From Halorubrum sp. BV1 (GTDB lineage Archaea; Halobacteriota; Halobacteria; Halobacteriales; Haloferacaceae), in contig NZ_JQKV01000002.1 of NCBI RefSeq assembly GCF_000746205.1, positions 124,001-188,000 of the forward strand: 64,000 nucleotides of DNA, written 5' to 3'. The notes below the pieces were generated by a model. The model ran no database searches and was not told the DNA's origin. It saw only the letters and a list, made by a program, of their open reading frames with translations. This document shows, one piece after another, positions 1-7,643 of this stretch. The translations under genes were made by a program, and so were the position numbers. Position 1 is the first letter of the stretch. The number at the start of each line of letters is the position of its first letter.

Positions 1-442
1 ACGCGGGGGGCGACCCGTCGTCTTCCGAGTCTGCGTCTGCCGTCGTCTCGACTGTGACGCGGTCGATACCCCCCTCTTCCGTGGCGACGCAGAACGCGTC
101 GCCACCGGCTCGCGCGCCGTCGTCGGTCGTCTCGCCACCGACGCCGATCGCGACCACCGGCTCGTCGGTGACGGTGACGGGGTCGATCGCGTCGTCGACA
201 AGGGAGACACGAAGCCCGTCCGAAGACGCGATACCGAGGAGGGCCGGAGCGCTCTCGCGAGGGAGGACGGCGACGTCGCGAGCGGGCTCGCGCGTCACCA
301 TGTCGAACGCGCCGATCTTGTCGGCCGAGAACGCGACTCTCACGAGTCCGGTCTCCGTTGCGACGTACGCGTCAGTTCGCCCGGCGTTCCCGGCGTACAC
401 GCGTTTTTCTTCGATCGAGATGTCGTCTTCCGCGGGTGCCAT
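1..442 (-). CDS. Beta-propeller-like haloarchaeal protein, 3' part cut by window edge
   Basis: The reading frame is open from an ATG at 442 down to base 1, giving the first 147 residues; the stop lies outside the window. The translation begins MAPAEDDISIEEKRVYAGN and continues with short alternating beta-strand-like stretches (AYVATETGLVRVAF, VTDEPVVAIGVGG, DAFCVATEEGG), the pattern of propeller blades. I believe it resembles a conserved haloarchaeal family annotated as beta-propeller (HVO_0234-like), but this is from memory. No signal peptide or catalytic motif is visible. It is transcribed away from the nucleoside-recognition gene at 650. Confidence 0.6.
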   Translation of the reverse strand, partial: MAPAEDDISIEEKRVYAGNAGRTDAYVATETGLVRVAFSADKIGAFDMVTREPARDVAVLPRESAPALLGIASSDGLRVSLVDDAIDPVTVTDEPVVAIGVGGETTDDGARAGGDAFCVATEEGGIDRVTVETTADADSEDDGSPPA

Positions 443-516
443 TGGGGGCCGATTCGGCGGGGGGACTGATAAGCCCCGCGCGGGCCGCGTCTCCGAAGCG
501 AGTCCGACGTGTGGAT

Positions 517-568
517 CCAGCGTGCGGGTGCGGCGTGCGGCTCCAGCGTGCGGGTGCGGCGTGCGGCT
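517..568. repeat. Two perfect 26-bp tandem copies in an intergenic region
   Basis: The unit beginning CCAGCGTGCGGGTGCGGCGT occurs at 517-542 and again, identical, at 543-568. It lies between the divergent starts of the genes at 442 and 650, upstream of the promoter of the latter. Simple slippage duplication is the likeliest origin. Confidence 0.85.
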
Positions 569-649
569 CCGAATTCGCGACCGCGCCGGCGGGCCGGTGC
601 GTCCGAACGTTCCGATGGCCATTTGACCGCCGGCCACGTTATTTCACCC

Positions 650-1633
650 GTGCAATCGGTCGTCGCCGAACTCCTCTCACTCCTCGCCGAGGTCGCCCCG
701 CGGCTGGCGCGGATATCGGCGTTCATCGCGGCCGGCGTCTTCGCCGCGAACGTCGCCGTCGCGTTCGGACTCGTCCGCTACGTCGCCGGACTCTCCGGCC
801 GGCTCACCCGCCCCGCCAACCTGCCGAACGAAGTCGGCACGGCGATCCTGACGACCGCGGCGTCGACGACGGCGGGCTACGCGACGCTCGCCGAGTACCG
901 CGAGTCGGGGCTGCTCGACGACCGGGCGACGCTCGTCGCCGTGGTCATCAACACGTTCTTCGGGTTCGTCCAGCACGTGTTCACCTACTACGTCCCCGTG
1001 ATGATCCCGATCCTCGGCACCGAGGTCGGCGTGGTGTACGTCTCAGCGCGCGCCGGGATCGCCCTCGCCATCACGGTCACGGGCGTGTTGTTGGGCGGCC
1101 TGTTCCTCTCCGAACGCAACGTCGACCGCGCGGCCCTCGCGGACGTCGAGGCCGGCGGACCCGAAGACGACGACCGCGGGTCTCGCGAGCGCGTCCGCGA
1201 CGCCGCGACGAAATCGTGGGCGACGCTCCGGCGGATCGTGCCGCGGCTCGCGGTCGTGTACGTCGTCGTGATCGGATTGGTCACGAACTACGACGTCGAC
1301 TCACTGACGAGGATCGCCGAGCCGATCACCGGGGTGCTCGGACTTCCCGGGGAGGCCGTCCCCGTCATCGCTGTCTACACGCTCGATACGACCGCCGGTG
1401 CCGTGACTATCGCCGGAGCAGAGCCGGGTACGTTCACGACCCGAACCGCGGTGGCAACGCTTCTCATCGGCGGAATCTTGTCTTTTGCCGTCTCCACGTT
1501 CCGGCGGTCGATCCCCTTCCAGTACGGGATCTGGGGTGCCGAGTTCGGCACGAAAGTGATCGCCGTCAACACCGCGTTGAAGCTCTGCTTTATCTCGCTC
1601 ACCGTCGCGCTGCTCCTCGCGCCGGTGTGGTGA
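650..1633 (+). CDS. Nucleoside-recognition (Gate) domain membrane protein
   Basis: This is a 327-residue integral membrane protein with hydrophobic segments across its length and a soluble charged loop around residues 165-190 (ADVEAGGPEDDDRG). The NLPNEVGTAILTTAAST region and the overall plan match haloarchaeal nucleoside-recognition/Gate domain proteins, which are thought to be transporters; the substrate is unknown. The frame stays open upstream to 509, but that part translates into a repeat-coded arginine-rich stretch. I therefore chose the GTG at 650 (VQSVVAELL). It is preceded by an AT-rich ttattt about 10 bases away, so the promoter spacing is not ideal and the start is moderately certain. 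Confidence 0.7.
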   Translation: MQSVVAELLSLLAEVAPRLARISAFIAAGVFAANVAVAFGLVRYVAGLSGRLTRPANLPNEVGTAILTTAASTTAGYATLAEYRESGLLDDRATLVAVVINTFFGFVQHVFTYYVPVMIPILGTEVGVVYVSARAGIALAITVTGVLLGGLFLSERNVDRAALADVEAGGPEDDDRGSRERVRDAATKSWATLRRIVPRLAVVYVVVIGLVTNYDVDSLTRIAEPITGVLGLPGEAVPVIAVYTLDTTAGAVTIAGAEPGTFTTRTAVATLLIGGILSFAVSTFRRSIPFQYGIWGAEFGTKVIAVNTALKLCFISLTVALLLAPVW

Positions 1634-1704
1634 GGCGCGGTCGGGAACCCCAGGCACGGCGGCGCGGAAACAGGGCGGCACGACGGTGCAGTGCCCGCGA
1701 AAGC

Positions 1705-2925
1705 CTATCCCGAGTTCCGAAGCGGCTGTGTCTCGCCGTAGGTGAGCGTCCGCCAGACCCACTCGACGGGGCCGAACCGGTAGCGGCGCAGCCAGAGCAC
1801 CGAGAGCGCGATCTGGACCGCCCACACACCGAGGACCAGCGCGTACTGTTCGACGCGAGTCACGGAGCCGAACAGCCCGAGCCCGTGTCCGTAGAAGACC
1901 GTGGTGGCGATCACGGTCTGTAAGAGATAGTTCGTGAACGCCGTCCGGCCGACCGCGGCGAGCGCGTTCGTCGCCAGACCGTCGGGCCGTCGCCGGACGT
2001 AGAGCGTGACGGCCCCGAGGTAGCCGCCGGCGAGGAGGAGGCTCCCGACGTAGTTGAACTGTCGCCAGTACAGCGCCGCGCCGGCGCTCCAGTCGTTGGC
2101 CTCGATGTAGGCGACGCCCGCGATGACGAGCGCGACGCCGACGCCGCCGCCAGCGACGAGCAGCCGGTAGAGTCGATTGGAGCGCTCGCCGGTCAACACG
2201 CCGTTCCGGTACAGGGCCATGCCGAGCAGCATGACGCCGCCGATCCGCCAGAAGCTCGACCCGATGAATCCCGTGGTCTGCCGCTGGAACGACGAGGAGA
2301 CGCGGTGACCCATCTGTTCGAGCCAGCCGCTCCGGTACGTGACCACTTCCTGTCGGAGCGCCGCCTCGGGCGGCATCCACTGCCCGGCTATCGCCTCGCC
2401 GCCGACGGTGACGGCGGCGAACAGTTCCAAGGCGGGGACGAACGCGAGGAAAATACCGGCGAGGCCGGCGAGCTGTTTCGCGTCCCAGTCGCGCAGCGTG
2501 ACGACGAACAGCCCGGTGAGCCCGTACGCGACGAGGATGTCGCCGTACCAGAGGAGGTACGCGTGCGCGAGTCCGATCGCGATGAGGATCGCGGTCCGGC
2601 GGTAGTGAAGCCGCACCGCGTCTTGACCTTTTTCGGATTTGCTCTCGACGAAAAGCAGGATCCCCGCGCCGAAAAGCGCCGAGAAGAGCGTGATGAACTT
2701 CGACTGGGCGAACACATGGCCGACGAACCACGCCCAGTAGTTCGCACCGGAGAAATCGCCGTAAACGGCCGAATCGGCGTAGATGTTCGGGTTGAGAAGC
2801 GTCTGTTCCGGCATCGCGAACACCCAGACGTTGATGAGGAAGATCCCGAGCAGGGCGAACCCTCTGAGCGCGTCGAGACTGACGATCCGTTCGGAGGGCG
2901 GCGTCGGGCCGGCGTCGCGCGTCAC
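1705..2925 (-). CDS. DUF418 family membrane protein
   Basis: The 406-residue polytopic membrane protein opens with RIVSLDALRGFALLGIFLIN, the hallmark N-terminus of DUF418/YeiB-type proteins, and has the conserved C-terminal region (FTNYLLQTVIATTVFYGHG, then ALSVLWLRRYRFGPVEWVWR). Family members are multi-pass proteins related to acyltransferase-3-like membrane proteins, and their function is not established. The start is a GTG at 2925, the first possible start after an in-frame TAA six bases upstream, so no longer form is possible. Confidence 0.88.
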   Translation of the reverse strand: MTRDAGPTPPSERIVSLDALRGFALLGIFLINVWVFAMPEQTLLNPNIYADSAVYGDFSGANYWAWFVGHVFAQSKFITLFSALFGAGILLFVESKSEKGQDAVRLHYRRTAILIAIGLAHAYLLWYGDILVAYGLTGLFVVTLRDWDAKQLAGLAGIFLAFVPALELFAAVTVGGEAIAGQWMPPEAALRQEVVTYRSGWLEQMGHRVSSSFQRQTTGFIGSSFWRIGGVMLLGMALYRNGVLTGERSNRLYRLLVAGGGVGVALVIAGVAYIEANDWSAGAALYWRQFNYVGSLLLAGGYLGAVTLYVRRRPDGLATNALAAVGRTAFTNYLLQTVIATTVFYGHGLGLFGSVTRVEQYALVLGVWAVQIALSVLWLRRYRFGPVEWVWRTLTYGETQPLRNSG

Positions 2926-3029
2926 GAGTTAGCTCTGCGGAGGACCCACAGGACCGAATAGGTTCTGGTAGCGAGCGAGCGGAGCCATGATTGTATAGCG
3001 AACATCAACCAGACGTACCAGCCAAAGAG

Positions 3030-3101
3030 AGCCTAGGCCGAGATTTGAACTCGGGGTCTCGTCCTTACCAAGGACGCGCTTTACCGCTAAGCTACCCAGG
3101 C
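3030..3101 (-). tRNA. tRNA-Thr(GGT)
   Basis: The cloverleaf reads on the minus strand from 3101 to 3030. The 7-bp acceptor stem is GCCTGGG paired with CCTAGGC, the anticodon stem CGTCC/GGACG encloses TTGGTAA with anticodon GGT, and the T arm is CCGAG-TTCAAAT-CTCGG. The discriminator is T, and the CCA tail is not encoded. TATA-like tracts (ttatacgg, gttatag) lie about 45-65 bases upstream. The restriction-modification island begins roughly 120 bases from its 5' side. Confidence 0.95.
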
Positions 3102-3222
3102 ACTCAGGGTGCGTACACTCCGCTTTTCCGCCTTCTGCACTCGATTCTATAACACAGCCGTATAAGAATGTGATGAAAGCCACCGGGTGTGCCGTACCGT
3201 GACGTGCAAAACCCATCGTTCC

Positions 3223-4089
3223 TCAGTGAGTTGACTGGCCCTGTACCTTCGAGAGTGCCTCTTTGTCCTTGTATCTTGAATAAGGAATCAAATCAGGGTC
3301 GAGATAAACACAGTCGAAATTCCAGAGAGCTTCAGCTGAGAAGGTAGCCGTCTTTCCAGAATCACCTTCAGTGTCGCTTTTGTTAAATTGGTCTGCCTCG
3401 ATTTTACCCATACGGACCTCCCAAATCCATGCTGTGTCCTTCCGTTCTCCGCACTGATAGTTTTTATCGCGATCAGCTAATACGTACCTGATAGCTATGT
3501 ACATTCCCGGTTTGGGGAGGTGACCTTTCGGCATATACGTCTCCATCGCTACCTTGATTTCAATACCGGGAACATCGTCTGTTGCTCCGGTACTAATCAG
3601 GTCTGGAAAGTCACCAGCATTTACCTCATAAACACCATCCGACCCCGAAGCGACACCTGTAGCGAAGAACTCTCCGAGAACAGTTGATAGAGCAGAGTAT
3701 TCGTCAAACTGTTCAGCAAGTGGATCGGCACCTCGACGGCGAAATGCGAAATCAATCGTGTCCAGGTTCTCGTAGGCTTCTTCTATTCCTCGTAAAACCG
3801 CTTTCCCATCGAACGGAACATTTTCGTAAATATCCGCGTCGTCAATCACATGCTCCTTTTGTGGCGTTCTGAACGAGTCTGGATTGACCAGTTCGGTAAC
3901 GGTAACATTTAGCGCGTCTGCTATTCTAAGTGCGATAGAAAGACTCGGCTCTCGGTCTCCTCTTTCGATCTTTCCGAGAGTCGTTCGATGAATATCGGCT
4001 TCCTGAGCTACTTCTTCAAGCGGTCTTTTCTGTAGTTCACGGAGTTCCCTGATACGGTGTCCGAGTTCCTGCGTAAATTCATCGTCCAT
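3223..4089 (-). CDS. XRE regulator fused to PD-(D/E)XK restriction endonuclease
   Basis: The protein has 288 residues. Residues 9-68 form an XRE/Cro-like helix-turn-helix (IRELRELQKRPLEEVAQEA, then HRTTLGKIERGDREPSLSIA), as in C regulators of type II systems. The rest looks like a nuclease: PD at 162-163 and EIK at 177-179, spaced as in PD-(D/E)XK cores, followed by KPGMYIAIRYV. It is divergent from a cytosine-C5 methyltransferase, so it most likely cuts the DNA that enzyme protects, while its N-terminal domain controls both promoters. The ATG at 4089 follows a TATA-like ttatattta at about 4115-4123. Base composition is clearly AT-richer than the flanks, which suggests transfer. The recognition site cannot be read from sequence. 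An alternative is a stand-alone regulator with a degenerate nuclease fold. Confidence 0.82.
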   Translation of the reverse strand: MDDEFTQELGHRIRELRELQKRPLEEVAQEADIHRTTLGKIERGDREPSLSIALRIADALNVTVTELVNPDSFRTPQKEHVIDDADIYENVPFDGKAVLRGIEEAYENLDTIDFAFRRRGADPLAEQFDEYSALSTVLGEFFATGVASGSDGVYEVNAGDFPDLISTGATDDVPGIEIKVAMETYMPKGHLPKPGMYIAIRYVLADRDKNYQCGERKDTAWIWEVRMGKIEADQFNKSDTEGDSGKTATFSAEALWNFDCVYLDPDLIPYSRYKDKEALSKVQGQSTH

Positions 4090-4113
4090 AACCTGTTCCG
4101 GGGACGGCGCAAC

Positions 4114-4124
4114 GTTAAATATAA
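4114..4124 (-). promoter_or_regulatory. TATA box of the fused regulator-nuclease gene
   Basis: On the minus strand the sequence reads TTATATTTAA, centred about 30 bases before the ATG at 4089. This is the expected archaeal spacing for a short-leader transcript. The AGACAATTGTCT palindrome lies immediately on its upstream side. Confidence 0.65.
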
Positions 4125-4127
4125 TTA

Positions 4128-4139
4128 AGACAATTGTCT
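4128..4139. promoter_or_regulatory. Operator-like palindrome, copy 1 (nuclease side)
   Basis: AGACAATTGTCT is a perfect 12-bp palindrome directly upstream of the TATA box of the nuclease gene, where it would touch the TFB-recognition element. The outer bases (a at 4127, c at 4140) break the longer symmetry seen in copy 2, so this may be the weaker site. Binding upstream of TATA/BRE in archaea can activate, or can repress by blocking TFB. Confidence 0.7.
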
Positions 4140-4222
4140 CACCAACGTATTGTCATTATTGCCACGGGATTTATGCTGTCTCCGATTGCAATAGAAAGAC
4201 GTATCGGCAAAAGCCACCAAGG

Positions 4223-4229
4223 TTTAAAT
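4223..4229 (+). promoter_or_regulatory. TATA box of the cytosine methyltransferase gene
   Basis: TTTAAAT is centred about 34 bases before the ATG at 4260, predicting transcription start a few bases ahead of the start codon. The second palindrome fills the gap between this box and the predicted start. Confidence 0.65.
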
Positions 4230-4233
4230 GCAA

Positions 4234-4251
4234 ATGAGACAATTGTCTCAT
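4234..4251. promoter_or_regulatory. Operator-like palindrome, copy 2 (methyltransferase side)
   Basis: ATGAGACAATTGTCTCAT is a perfect 18-bp palindrome sharing the AGACAATTGTCT core with copy 1. It lies between the TATA box and the start codon of the methyltransferase, a position where a bound protein would repress. Two matching palindromes in one divergent promoter region, next to an XRE-domain gene, make this the probable binding site of that protein. Confidence 0.78.
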
Positions 4252-4259
4252 ATAGTGTG

Positions 4260-5519
4260 ATGGTAGGAATTATTGACCTCTTTTGTGGTACTGGTGGATT
4301 CTCGTACGGGTTTGAAACTCACCCTTCAGACGAGTATGAGGTTCTACTCGGATTGGATAAAAAAGGGGTAGCAATAGAAACCTTCCACCGGAATCACTCC
4401 GAAGCAGAGACAATCAAGGGGGATATTCGGGAATGGCCTCCAGAGAAAGCCTCAACAGCGGCCGGTATTGACCCCGAAAACGTTCAGATAATAGTCGGGG
4501 GGCCACCGTGCCAAGGGTTTTCGTCGATCCGGCCAGATCGTGGGGGAAAAGGAGAAGACCAGCGAAATGGTCTTTATACCGACTTCATTGAGTATGTCGA
4601 GTATTTCAAGCCGGACTTCTTCGTGATGGAAAACGTCGTTGGGCTGGCAACTCACAGAGATGGGGAAACCATCTCTCGAATCGTACAGAGTGCCGATGAG
4701 ATTGGATATCGTGCTGATTGGCGGATTCTAAATGGGGCCAATTTCGGGCTTCCACAACGCCGTGAACGTCTGATTATGGTTGGGTCACGAAACGGGGAAC
4801 AGATCGATTTCCCTGTTCCGACTCACCAGGCAAATGGCCGCACTATTGGCTACCACGACAAATCGAAGGTCATTACGGCTCAACCGACTTTGAGCGATTT
4901 CAAAAATAAGGAAACTCTCCCAGAAGCTCGGACAGTCATGGATGCCATTAGCGATCTGCCTAACATCCAAGCTGGCGAAGAAGCCACGACCTACACAAAT
5001 CCGCCAGAAAACCAATATCAAGCCTCAATGAGAGACGGCTCTCAGAATCTGACTCTCCACAAGGCGACCAACCATGGAGATAAGATGATGACTATCATTC
5101 GGAACAGCGGCTCGAACAAACAGGAGACCATCACGAATCTAAAAGAGAACGAAGGAGTTGACAGTAGTGATGAGTATATTTCCAGCGGCTACAGCTCCAG
5201 CTATTCCCGGATTGACCCCGACCTTCCATCAGTAACTATGACGGTCAACTTCATCCATCCCGCTTCTAACAAATGTATCCATCCCCGACAAGACCGGGCG
5301 TTGACGCCCCGCGAAGGCGCACGGATACAGAGCTTCCCCGACGATTTTGAGTTTGCCGGGAGTCGGAGTGATATAGTCGAGCAGATTGGAAACGCGGTTC
5401 CGCCCCTACTTGGACGAGTTCTCGGAGAACACATAATTGGTATGTACGATTCTGCCTTTGAAGTGGACTATCGCTCCTGCGTGATTGGAAAAAGTCAGGA
5501 CCGGAAAGTTCAGATATAG
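4260..5519 (+). CDS. DNA (cytosine-5-)-methyltransferase of a type II system
   Basis: This 419-residue enzyme would transfer methyl from S-adenosylmethionine to C5 of cytosine. It has motif I DLFCGTGGFSYGF (residues 6-18), the catalytic PCQ loop GGPPCQGFSS with Cys84, motif VI MENVVG, motif VIII QRRERLIMVGSR and the C-terminal motif X GNAVPPLLGRVLGEHI. The target-recognition region lies around residues 210-340. I chose the ATG at 4260 rather than an upstream in-frame ATG at 4134 because the latter lies inside the first palindrome and the extra residues have no family similarity. It is divergent from the fused regulator-nuclease. Composition is AT-richer than the host genes. Confidence 0.93.
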   Translation: MVGIIDLFCGTGGFSYGFETHPSDEYEVLLGLDKKGVAIETFHRNHSEAETIKGDIREWPPEKASTAAGIDPENVQIIVGGPPCQGFSSIRPDRGGKGEDQRNGLYTDFIEYVEYFKPDFFVMENVVGLATHRDGETISRIVQSADEIGYRADWRILNGANFGLPQRRERLIMVGSRNGEQIDFPVPTHQANGRTIGYHDKSKVITAQPTLSDFKNKETLPEARTVMDAISDLPNIQAGEEATTYTNPPENQYQASMRDGSQNLTLHKATNHGDKMMTIIRNSGSNKQETITNLKENEGVDSSDEYISSGYSSSYSRIDPDLPSVTMTVNFIHPASNKCIHPRQDRALTPREGARIQSFPDDFEFAGSRSDIVEQIGNAVPPLLGRVLGEHIIGMYDSAFEVDYRSCVIGKSQDRKVQI

Positions 5520-5541
5520 CGAATTAACTGACCAGAGTTGC

Positions 5542-5874
5542 TCACCTACTGACGACCGTGTATCCGAGTCTGAGTGTAGATACTTCATCCTCGTCACGCG
5601 CTTGTGGTGAAGTTGGTCCTTCGCGTGCTGCGGCCCGACGTTGGTCGCCCAATGAGTCGCCACTCTTGATACGGTCGCATTCCTCGGGCATCACCGAGTG
5701 GTAACCCTTGACCGACCCGTATGCGAGAGCGGCGCTGCATCGCTGTTTGAATGCCTCTCGATACAGGTAATCACGTACCTCGCCGTTCGCTTGGCTGAGG
5801 TCGAGATCGGGCTCCCACTCCCTGCCCGTCTGATACGTATTGTGATACGCCGGACGTAGACAGACGGAGAGACG
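5542..5874 (-). pseudogene. 5'-truncated remnant of an unrecognised gene
   Basis: One minus-strand frame runs from just after a TGA (5875-5877) to a TGA at 5542 and reads as plausible protein (AYHNTYQTGREWEPDLDLSQ, then YLYREAFKQRCSAALAYGSV). It has no ATG, GTG or TTG near its beginning; the first Met is deep inside (HSVMPEEC). It looks like the C-terminal part of a gene whose start was lost when the restriction-modification island was inserted or rearranged. I do not recognise the family. The whole 5520-5882 interval holds nothing else I can support. Confidence 0.5.
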
Positions 5875-5882
5875 TCACGGGC

Positions 5883-6554
5883 TCACCGATCCGTTGCGCT
5901 CACCGTACGGTCGGAGATGTCGGCGATCCGGTCCGCGGTCGCCTCGGGGAGCGCGCGTCGAGGCGGGGGGAACTCGCCGTCGTAGTCGGCGGCCAGCTCC
6001 CGAGCGTACGCCAGCAGCTCTTCGGGCGTCTCGCCGCCGACAGCGGTCGTTCCGGCGACGACGGCGAGTTCGAGGGCGTCGACCTCCAGATTGCGATCGA
6101 GCGCGGTCGCGGCCGCCAGGTCGGCCTCCTCGCGGTCCCTGAGCGTCTGGTCGCGGCCGAACGCGCGCACGACTTCCACGGCCGCACCCGCCGCGTCGGT
6201 ACAGGCCAGAAGCGAGAACCCGCGCGAGACGAGCACGTCGGCAGTGAGGACGTCCATGTCTGCGTCGATGTCCGACGACCGTGTCGGTTCGGTCACCCAC
6301 GGCTCCTCGTGCGCTACCGCGCGAGTGAGACGGAGTCCCTCGTAGATGAGTTGGACGCCGGCGGCGCGGTCGAGGACGTCGTCGAGGACGACGTCGGGAT
6401 CAATCGCACGGGCGGTGATAAGCGCCAGCACCCCCGGCGTCACGGCGGCGTCGAGAATCCGATCTTCGAGGGCCTCACGCAGCTGATCAGGCTCGACGTC
6501 CGCGAGCGCTTCGCGGGCTGCGTCACGCGCTCGCGAGGCATCGTCCATCACCAT
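5883..6554 (-). CDS. Conserved haloarchaeal protein of unknown function
   Basis: The 223-residue, mostly helical acidic protein carries ILDAAVTPGVLALITARAI followed by a pattern of helices (LRLTRAVAHEEPW, MDVLTADVLVSRGFSLLA) reminiscent of all-alpha polyprenyl-synthetase folds. The aspartate-rich DDxxD catalytic motifs of those enzymes are absent. It may belong to the family catalogued as DUF7114, but I am unsure of the number. It starts at ATG 6554 (MVMDDASRA); the ATG at 6548 is an equally good start. It is divergent from the crotonase gene at 6608. Confidence 0.6.
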   Translation of the reverse strand: MVMDDASRARDAAREALADVEPDQLREALEDRILDAAVTPGVLALITARAIDPDVVLDDVLDRAAGVQLIYEGLRLTRAVAHEEPWVTEPTRSSDIDADMDVLTADVLVSRGFSLLACTDAAGAAVEVVRAFGRDQTLRDREEADLAAATALDRNLEVDALELAVVAGTTAVGGETPEELLAYARELAADYDGEFPPPRRALPEATADRIADISDRTVSATDR

Positions 6555-6607
6555 ATGGTAGTCGAGCGAGGGGCAAAGACCTTTGGAAACGGACGAGACG
6601 AGAGGTC

Positions 6608-7303
6608 ATGATCCGCGTCCGAGACGACGACGATATCCGCACCGTAACGCTCGACCGTCCCGACAGCCGGAACGCGTTGCGGCCGGACGATCTCGACGAT
6701 CTCCGCGCCGCCGTCGAAACAGCCGACACGCCGGTGACGTACCTCCGGGGAGCGGGACGCGCCTTCTGTGCCGGAGCCGACCTCGACGCCGTCGCCGGGT
6801 TGGACGATCCGAGCGAGTTCGCTCGTCGAGGCCAGCGGACGGCATCGACGCTCGCGGACGCCGACACCGTCGTCGTCTGCGGTATCGACGGAGCCGCTCG
6901 GGGCGGCGGCGTCGAGATGGCACTGGCGGCTGACGTCCGCGTTGCGACCCCGGACGCGACCTTCGGCGAACCGGGGGTCTCGTTCGGGCTGTTCGGTGCG
7001 TGGGGCGGGACCGTCCGGCTCCCGCGCGTGATGCGTGAGGGTGACGCGCTGGAGTTCGCTCTGTCCGGACGCGTCCTCGACGCCGAGGAGGCGCGTCAGG
7101 CCGGGCTTGTCTCCCGCGTCGTCGACGACCCTCGCGCGGTCGCCACCGAGATCGCCTCCGGCAAACCGGACGCGCTGCGAACGATCAAGCGTCGCATTCG
7201 GGATCGCCGGGGAGACGAGACACAAGAGCGCGCAGAGGCGGCGGCCTTCGCCGACCTCGTCGCCACGCACCGCGAGGAGATCGCCGCGAGCCGCGGAGAC
7301 TGA
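6608..7303 (+). CDS. Enoyl-CoA hydratase/isomerase (crotonase) family protein
   Basis: The 231-residue crotonase-fold protein has both oxyanion-hole segments: GAGRAFCAGADLDAV (about residues 49-63) and GIDGAARGGGVEMAL. The glutamate equivalent to the first catalytic Glu of hydratases is present in GGGVEMAL. At the second position the usual PE is replaced: the segment reads FGEPGVSFG, with Gly where the catalytic Glu should be. It may therefore be an isomerase or another crotonase rather than a standard beta-oxidation hydratase. It is shorter than typical hydratases (about 255-260). No partner beta-oxidation genes are adjacent. Confidence 0.85.
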   Translation: MIRVRDDDDIRTVTLDRPDSRNALRPDDLDDLRAAVETADTPVTYLRGAGRAFCAGADLDAVAGLDDPSEFARRGQRTASTLADADTVVVCGIDGAARGGGVEMALAADVRVATPDATFGEPGVSFGLFGAWGGTVRLPRVMREGDALEFALSGRVLDAEEARQAGLVSRVVDDPRAVATEIASGKPDALRTIKRRIRDRRGDETQERAEAAAFADLVATHREEIAASRGD

Positions 7304-7411
7304 CCGGCGAATCGGGTGCGGGGACGTCGCTCAGTCAGCGGTGACCGCGCGCCGTCGGTCGAATGTGACAGGTTTAAGTAACACACCAGCCAATCGGTAA
7401 ATGCGAAGCAC

Positions 7412-7482
7412 GCACCGGTAGTGTAGTGGTATCACGCAACCTTGCCATGGTTGCAACCCGAGTTCAAATCTCGGCCGGTGCA
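7412..7482 (+). tRNA. tRNA-Gly(GCC)
   Basis: The 71-nt cloverleaf has acceptor GCACCGG paired with CCGGTGC, anticodon stem CAACC/GGTTG around TTGCCAT (anticodon GCC), T arm CCGAG-TTCAAAT-CTCGG and discriminator A. A TATA-like gtttaagtaa lies about 35 bases upstream at 7371-7380. Its 3' end is repeated twice in the next 200 bases. Confidence 0.96.
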
Positions 7483-7498
7483 TTTCTCGAACGCAGTG
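7469..7498 (+). repeat. tRNA-Gly 3' end plus flank, direct repeat copy A
   Basis: This 30-bp segment comprises the last 14 bases of tRNA-Gly and 16 bases after it. It recurs without mismatch at 7644-7673. Such duplications of a tRNA 3' end are typical footprints of tRNA-targeting integrases. Confidence 0.8.
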
Positions 7499-7570
7499 AG
7501 AGAAATCACTGAGAGTTCGAACGTTATCAGTCGGGCACAGCGAACGCAGTGAGCGAGCACGTCTGATTCA

Positions 7571-7598
7571 GAGTTCAAATCTCAGCCGGTGTACTTCT
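7571..7598 (+). repeat. Degenerate copy of the tRNA-Gly 3' end
   Basis: These 28 bases match 7460-7487 (T-arm, acceptor end and flank of tRNA-Gly) with three mismatches. It cannot form a tRNA because everything 5' of the T arm is absent. It is probably an older attachment-site remnant. Confidence 0.75.
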
Positions 7599-7643
7599 AG
7601 GGTCGTACACCGACCGTACTCCCGTTCGAATTACTCACGGGAG

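Noticed and set aside
358..1923. Long plus-strand frame of 521 codons
   Set aside because: It is arginine-rich out-of-frame translation of the real genes at 650 and 1705, a common result of high GC content.
2929..3216. 95-codon minus-strand frame
   Set aside because: It runs through the complete tRNA-Thr gene and has no protein character.
4134..4259. Longer start of the cytosine methyltransferase at 4134
   Set aside because: The codons before 4260 show no methyltransferase similarity, and that start would fall inside the first palindrome. A TATA box at 4223 fits the ATG at 4260 instead.
3030..5880. Integration of the type II island at the 3' end of tRNA-Thr
   Set aside because: The island lies on the 5' side of this tRNA, and no copy of its 3' end was found on the far side.
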